Below, piece after piece: positions 58,212 to 64,000 of a stretch of 64,000 bases of DNA. The stretch's first letter is position 1. Every line of letters begins with the position of its first letter. The position numbers and the translations under genes were made by a program. This stretch comes from Gordionus sp. m RMFG-2023 (taxonomy: Eukaryota > Nematomorpha > Gordioida > Chordodea > Parachordodidae): contig NC_088777.1 in the NCBI RefSeq assembly GCF_954871325.1, positions 4,962,509 through 5,026,508 of the forward strand. The letters run 5' to 3'. The notes under the pieces are model-generated. The model had not been told where the DNA came from. It saw only the letters and a list, made by a program, of their open reading frames with translations, and did no database searches.

Positions 58212-60149
58212 CTCTATCTTATTCGATATTTGTCAAATACCCTTTTCCGCCCAAACTATGTGATGTTGTTCTTAGAAAATTAACCATAACGCTGGTTTGT
58301 ATAATATATCGATAAATAAGGATGGATATCTTATATCATTTATTATATCAAAATATGATTTTTGTAATATATATATTTTAAAAACAAATTGTGTATAACT
58401 ATTGTTAAATGTTGTAGTTTCCTTATGGTTTTTTTGCGTTTATAGCCCTTGTCATAACGATTATTACATAGAGTAAGTTATAAATTCGAGTGGCAGATTA
58501 ATGGATGGAATATTTTTAAAATTTTTGCATTAACCAATGAATTATCGATGACCGATGCTTTTAACAAATATTGAAGGATGAAAATTATAAAAACCTTACC
58601 CATAGGCTATGAGATTCAGAATCTCAATTTTATGTCATATACCGGGCGCCATTATTTAAATTTAAAAAAATCTAATTTGACCGGAAATGTTGTGTAGAAT
58701 AACTAGCTTGTCTGAAATTGTATTAAATTTCCATCCGATTCTTCAGATTAAAAAATCGCTATCAGCAAATTATTAAAATTGTGGGATTCCCCATGTCCCA
58801 ATATAAATACAAAAAATATATATGAATAATTAAAGTATTGCAATACAAGACATTTTGTAAGCTATGCTAAGCTAACATTATACAAAATATATATTTATTA
58901 TTAGGTGGCAGAACTCTTTATAGGTACACAATATATAATATAATCCGAATATTTGCGATAGCAGAATAGATAAATATTTGGTTTTACAAAATTAATATAT
59001 AAAAAAGTATCGATTTTAATTTAAAGAATGTATCTAAATTGTATATGAATATGTATTGCTTGACAGACAAAATACGTTCTCTATGTTTATTGTTACTTGT
59101 CACATATTTATCTTTTGAATCTGTATATATATTATTTATGATACTTTTTTTAAATAATCAATAGTGTCAACTATTTTAATCTTTCCTGTCCCATTGTTGA
59201 TCGAATGTATTGAAATGTTTTAATATCGATTTTCCACGTGAGCTCGTAAATGATATGGTTAGCGCAGTTTTAGGGCATTTATATGTGTAAGAGAATATAT
59301 CACTGGACTTAATCTATTATTAATTTAAAATTCGGTTCTTGTGTCTGATTATAAGTTTTAAATATTAATTTTAAAATTGTGGATCCGGAAATAATATAAA
59401 ATAAATGGTTTGATCACGTAAGAATCTTAATATGGGGGGGGGGGGTATAAAGCGCTTATACCTCCTAATATATTTGCGTTTTTTCTTTATCATAATATCT
59501 AAAATGAAGTAAAAGGCATAAAACTTTGAAAGTTATGGGGAGAACAAAATCATTTAAAATTGCATAATTTGGATAATCCTAAAACTTTTGAATGGTTGAT
59601 ATTGAGGAATTAAAGGGGCTAGCTCAGTGATTTTCGAGTTTGTTGAAAGCCTTGAATATGAGGGCATCAAATGTAAGATGAATAGGTGACCGAATTCCAA
59701 CACCACCTGACTTGAATGGGAGAAAAGCATGGGTGCAGGATAAAGTTAAGCTATGAAGGTCTGATGTTATTTAGGGTCATTTATGCGTTCATTTACTATA
59801 AATAAAACCTCTTAAAATTTTAATCATAGCATTTTTAATTGAATATTCACATCTGTCTTCTTCTCTTAATTTTTTTTAGGTCTAGATACGATTTGTCTGC
59901 CAATATTTTGGTTCATAGAAGATAATATCTTAATTCAGGTGTTTAGCTAGATTTATATTTGACGGGGACAATTGTTTTAAATATTCTATGGTGAACTAAA
60001 ATTTCCTAAATAATATTAAATCTAGTGACAATAAAAACAATTTTTAATATCAAATAATATGTAAAATTATCAATAAATTTTCACAAATATGCAGTTATAA
60101 AATATTAAACCTAATTATTCTTGGATATCCCTATACACAAAGGATAGGG
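58212..60149. other. intergenic, little recognisable content
   Basis: AT-rich DNA with a G12 tract at 59434-59445 and a possible relic of the GTTAGCGTCAATG MITE near 58640-58740. The stretch 59580-59780 is less AT-rich and may be an unrecognised upstream part of the LINE that follows. Confidence 0.4.
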
Positions 60150-61080
60150 TAATACTCTAGATTGGGGAATAGTTAGAACTTATGGAATATGCAATTTCAA
60201 GGAAGTGTTAGAGAGATGAATTAGTGACCAATTGAATGATATGCATTTCGGTTTTACATCGGTGAAGAGTTCTACTGACGCTATTTTTGTTGTGAGAAAA
60301 AAATAGGAAAGATAGCAAGACAAGGGGAAAGGGTGAATAACTGCAGTGATGGTGATGTATAAAGAGGAGCGAATGCTGATTATAGGATGATAGAGATTGT
60401 TAGTTCCCAAGTAATGGTAGACTACGTCAAGATTCATCTTGAGTCCATTCCTTTTTAATATGGTAATGAATTTAGTGACTAGAAGCATAAAGGCTTATAT
60501 ATGAAAATACGTTATGCCAGTAGTAATAGTGAAATTAAGACTGAATTAAAGATTAAATAGAGGAGGGTTATGGGAGAGAAGGGAAAATTAATATGGAAGA
60601 AAAAGGTGATGTTTGGGGTGATGTTTGGAGGTCAATTAGAAAATCTAATCAATTATACCTGTAGATTGCAAGCGCGACATTTGTTTGTAAAAAGTGTGTG
60701 AAAGGGGTGTAAGCTGATTACGATATGATTGGTTGTTTTATTGGAAATAGAATAGGTTTGTAAAAAGTAGGGAAGTTCTATTACCTAGGGGATATGCTTG
60801 GCCTAGTGGAAGTGAAGTAGTGACTTGGCAGTGGTGACAAATATAGATCGGTTTGGAAGAAATTTTTAGTGTCATTAATAATAGTTGATAAAAATGTCAC
60901 TCAATCTTTGACGGGAATAATTAGGCAGAGAATTTGTATGATATATACCAGATAGACAAAGGAAATTAACAACTCACGAAACCAAATTTGAAACAACCGA
61001 GACGAGAATGATAAGAATATGCTGAGTATCTCTGAGAAAAAATAAAAACAAGGAACGTAGAGAAAGAAGGGTAGAAATGA
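60150..61080 (+). mobile_element. LINE reverse-transcriptase remnant
   Basis: Broken plus-strand frames follow a non-LTR reverse transcriptase: NDMHFGFTSVKSSTDAIFVV (normally QFGFxPGRSTTDAIFIVRQ) near 60230-60290, VDYVKIHLESIPF, then near 60765-60850 VGKFYYLGDMLG (normally FCYLGDMI) and a tail with ETRMIRIC (normally NSMVRWMCG). The catalytic F/YADD part is missing, apparently deleted between the two blocks. Style resembles RTE/Proto2-like LINEs; the clade is an inference. The long minus-strand open frame in this place is a shadow. Confidence 0.7.
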
Positions 61081-61237
61081 TTTTATAATATTTTTTTAAT
61101 TCATTGCCATTCAAAAACTAATGTTTCACTCTCTGACCTATATCATGTTATAATTTATATTCAATATTGTCATTTTCCTTCAAATTTCATAACCAGTTTT
61201 TCCTGTTATGAGATCTTCAATCAATTTTCTCTTTTAG

Positions 61238-61353
61238 TAGAAATCGTTAGTAAAATGCCATTTCTCTTAAGGGGAATGGTTGGAAGCATATGCACTACAT
61301 TGAGGCTAAATCTGATTAATTCTTGTGGAGGCTACGGCTTTCAACATAAATTG
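61238..61353 (+). CDS. candidate exon of an unidentified gene
   Basis: An open segment bounded by CTTTTAG and GTATGC encodes 38 residues (EIVSKMPFLLRGMVGSIC, then TLRLNLINSCGGYGFQHKL). It is clearly richer in G+C than its surroundings and looks protein-like, but I cannot match it to a family, and no partner exon was found to the window end. It could instead be a piece of a transposon. Confidence 0.3.
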
Positions 61354-62472
61354 GTATGCCGCTTTTACTTCTGTTATGATATCATTTTAAATATTTTAAT
61401 CATCACTGCATCTAAAATGCATAATTTGTGTATCATACCACATACTTCGTTATATTCATTAGTACATCGCACGTAATTATTTTCCATTATTTCAACACCG
61501 ATAAAAACAACTAAGAATTTTCTCGGCATAAATGATCAGAAATATATATTATAGTGAATGAAAAACGTAAATAATTTTGTTTTAAGATATTCATTTCTTT
61601 AGCAAACATTTCGATCCTCATTTCAATGATTTTGAACCAACCAATGATGAGATATCATCTGTATTTTTTAATCATTTTATACTAATTTCTAAAGCATGTC
61701 TAATTTGTTTAGTGAATAAAATATATTTAAAAATAAAAATAATATTTTTCTTTTAAGCCACTTTATTTAAATATTATTAAATGAATATCATTTTTAATTG
61801 TGTTAAAACTTTTTTAACTGTAAAATACTAATGTTATTAAAATTGTAAATATTTTTTTGTTATAGTATATTTATTATATAAAATTGAAATCTCTATTTTT
61901 CAAAAAATATTTGGTGGTATTATATAGCGCTGATAAGCGCTCTGTTAAAACCAATATTCACAGAAATCAATTGAATGTAGTACAAATCTAATTTTAAAAT
62001 TAGAAATAGAATTCGCTATTGGATTGGGGGGGGGGGTGATATTACCTTAGAATTACTCTAAGAGTTGTTTAAGAATATTTAAAAATTTTAGGACTAGTGA
62101 CTGTAAAATATCGACAATTTTTCAATACACTAATTCAAATTGAATAATGATATAATAATAAATGTGTATAATAGGCACAATTACTATAAAATATATGTCT
62201 CAAAAAAGAACTTTGCTTGCAAATAAATTTTTTTAAGCTAAATGCATAAATATAAATATATTTTTAAGAAAATTTTTGGAAATATTTATTATTAATGTGT
62301 ATTAGAAAATGGGGAAAATATAATTAATAAGCATTATTATAAATTTAAAATGTGAAATTCTATCTTCTCATGGGTTAATTATATTTAGTGATTTCATGTG
62401 CTTGTTCAACTCCCTATGTATATTAAGAAGGGCTAGCCAATGCAATCTATTTTCTGAGGTAGAATTTCTCAT
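61354..62472. other. featureless AT-rich DNA
   Basis: No gene or element recognised apart from a G11 tract at 62026-62036. Confidence 0.5.
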
Positions 62473-62630
62473 TAATGTTATTAAACAGCTCGATTTGAGC
62501 CGCCCTTTATTTAGACAAATATTTTGTTTATATTCAAGAAATCTTGAGGCTACGACAAATTTCTCAGGCTAAAATATTGAATTTGTGGTGTTTAAAATTC
62601 TACTAAAATCGAGTTGTTTAGCAATATTGC
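62473..62630. mobile_element. TAGTGTTG-family hAT MITE, short eroded copy
   Basis: TAATGTTATTAAACAGCTCG at the left, AATCGAGTTGTTTAGCAATA at the right, with CAGGCTAAAATATTGAATTT inside. Flanks TTCTCATT and TTCTCAGA match at 6 of 8 bases. It lies directly against the end of the hAT transposase relic at 62640-63060. Confidence 0.6.
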
Positions 62631-62639
62631 TTCTCAGAT

Positions 62640-63060
62640 ATGTTTTTTATTTTTCTTAAGGAAGGAAATGTTCTTTCATTAGTGGAAGTAATATGAGTAG
62701 AATTGTCAGAGTATGTTATAATTTTAGTATATTAGGAAATTTGTCTAAAATGTGTTTGATATTATGCGAAGAATCTAAAGCATTTCTCGAACCATTATCA
62801 ACCATATTTAACCTTTCATACCAAAGTTTGCATTCAGTAGGTAATGCATCATGATATACCTTAACATATACAATAAAAATCTGGTAAAATATTTAATTTT
62901 CTTCTATCAAGGCTTGAAATAGATTTGGAAGGATCCTGCCTAATGTTTTAATTGTGTCAATGTTAAATTTACAGTTTGAGATGTTCCTGATTATTCAAGA
63001 ACCTTGCATTAAATTTGAGGTATTAAAATATCCAAGATGTAAATAAGAGATTTAATTTAT
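62640..63060 (-). mobile_element. hAT transposase C-terminal remnant
   Basis: Minus-strand frames read KVYHDALPTECKLWYERLNM, then NALDSSHNIKHILDKFPNI and, after a frame break, TSTNERTFPSLRKIKN. This matches the order in hAT transposases (LPxxxxLWxxKW..NALDAL...FPNI..LL...ASAERSFSxLRRIKTYLR). Upstream pieces such as NARFLNNQEHLK fit the QLxxRFLNH block. Broken by several stops. Confidence 0.6.
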
Positions 63061-64000
63061 AGTATATTCTTTGATTGACCCTATATTTATATTTGAATGA
63101 TGGGCTTGCTTAGCTGCCAGTCGAGTTACACATTTAAATTATTAGAGTTCTGCTTCTAAATCAATAATTACATATAAATTATTCAATTCGTTGCCTTAAT
63201 TTCCCAAGGTCAATTTTTAAAAAAATTTGACAATCGTTTTGCAGAGAAAAATTTTATAAGATTTTTTAGACAATATTTAAATGGTAAAATAAATATATAG
63301 GCAAAGAGGATTTGCAATAGATATTAATTCATAGGAAAATAGCTCATTTATATCTGCTATGAATGTGATGAGTATATGTAAATTGGATTATAGGAGTGAA
63401 ATATAATAATTTTACATTAATTTTTGTAAACTTGGCTGCGAATTCGCGCTATCTAAGAATGCAGGGTTCTTAGTTGACAAAGCCAATATTTTAATATAAT
63501 CTTAAAATTATAACTGATGCTTAATCAAAATTGATTGTTAAAATATTTTAAACAATCACGATGTCATTATATCCAAACCAGTTTATAGTCCTTTTGAGAC
63601 GAGAATCAGGTTTGAGCGACAACATTTAATCGTTCAATTTCGATGTCTAATATTAAGAGTTAACATAGAAAATTAATGGTTGGTTCATTTGATTCCCAGT
63701 TTTCAGAAATTGTAACAAAGTTTTACAAATTTTCTCAATAATTCTTCAGTATGGAAGAAGATCTTATAAGAACTAATATTGTATTGTTACTAATATTACG
63801 TAATCAACGATTGAAAATAAACTTGATTATATTTAATGACTTAATTTACCACGAATTTTTAAATATCTAATTTAAACAATCATCATTGTCATTAAAAAAA
63901 ATTTACAAATATGTTTAAATTATTTACAAGTATGAAAAATTTAAAGAAGGGTAATAAAAGTAACAACTGCCCGCAGCAGAGTAAAGTTTCATTGTATTGA
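63061..64000. other. featureless AT-rich DNA to the window end
   Basis: No coding segment, RNA gene or clear repeat recognised. Confidence 0.5.

Noticed and set aside
60180-60488. A 102-codon minus-strand open frame.
   Set aside because: The opposite strand carries the recognisable LINE reverse-transcriptase pieces, so this frame is a shadow.

Overview
This is a eukaryotic, almost certainly invertebrate metazoan, nuclear window. It is very AT-rich, with short exons split by introns and a dense load of small DNA transposons. I found no bacterial features: no operons, Shine-Dalgarno sites, CRISPR arrays, rRNA or intact tRNA genes. The phylum cannot be fixed from sequence alone.

Six host genes can be built from conserved exons whose phases agree. 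(1) The 3' part of a multi-FLYWCH zinc-finger gene (+, 77-4558; its start lies outside the window). (2) A glucose-6-phosphatase catalytic subunit (-, 10091-15572, six exons, 427 aa, all catalytic motifs present). (3) Mitochondrial-type succinate-semialdehyde dehydrogenase ALDH5A1 (+, 18614-30023, eleven exons, 487 aa). (4) A cysteine-rich metallothionein-like protein (-, 36967-38293, four exons, 96 aa with 22 Cys). (5) V-ATPase subunit e (-, 49410-49733, three exons, about 79 aa). (6) Phosphopantothenoylcysteine decarboxylase PPCDC (+, 54974-58211, two exons, 209 aa). A possible exon of an unidentified gene lies at 61238-61353. The genes belong to unrelated pathways (glucose release, GABA catabolism, metal binding, proton pumping, coenzyme A synthesis) and show no sign of functional clustering.

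The space between and inside genes is mostly transposon debris. At least five unrelated families of short palindromic elements have hAT-type ends, several with exact 8-bp target duplications. There are three hAT transposase remnants, one mariner transposase fossil, two LINE remnants, a 2.4-kb long-TIR transposon inside the PPCDC intron, and a 3.5-kb giant hairpin (33035-36536) whose arms are satellite-like 120-bp arrays in opposite orientation.

Two things stand out. First, the splice signals are unusual: about half of the inferred 3' splice sites end in AAG, outnumbering CAG about three to one, and few 5' sites have G at +5. Introns of 41-50 nt sit beside multi-kilobase ones. Second, the 3.5-kb element has the same ends as a family of roughly 220-bp elements scattered through the window and is flanked by an exact 8-bp target duplication, so it appears to have moved as one huge fold-back unit.
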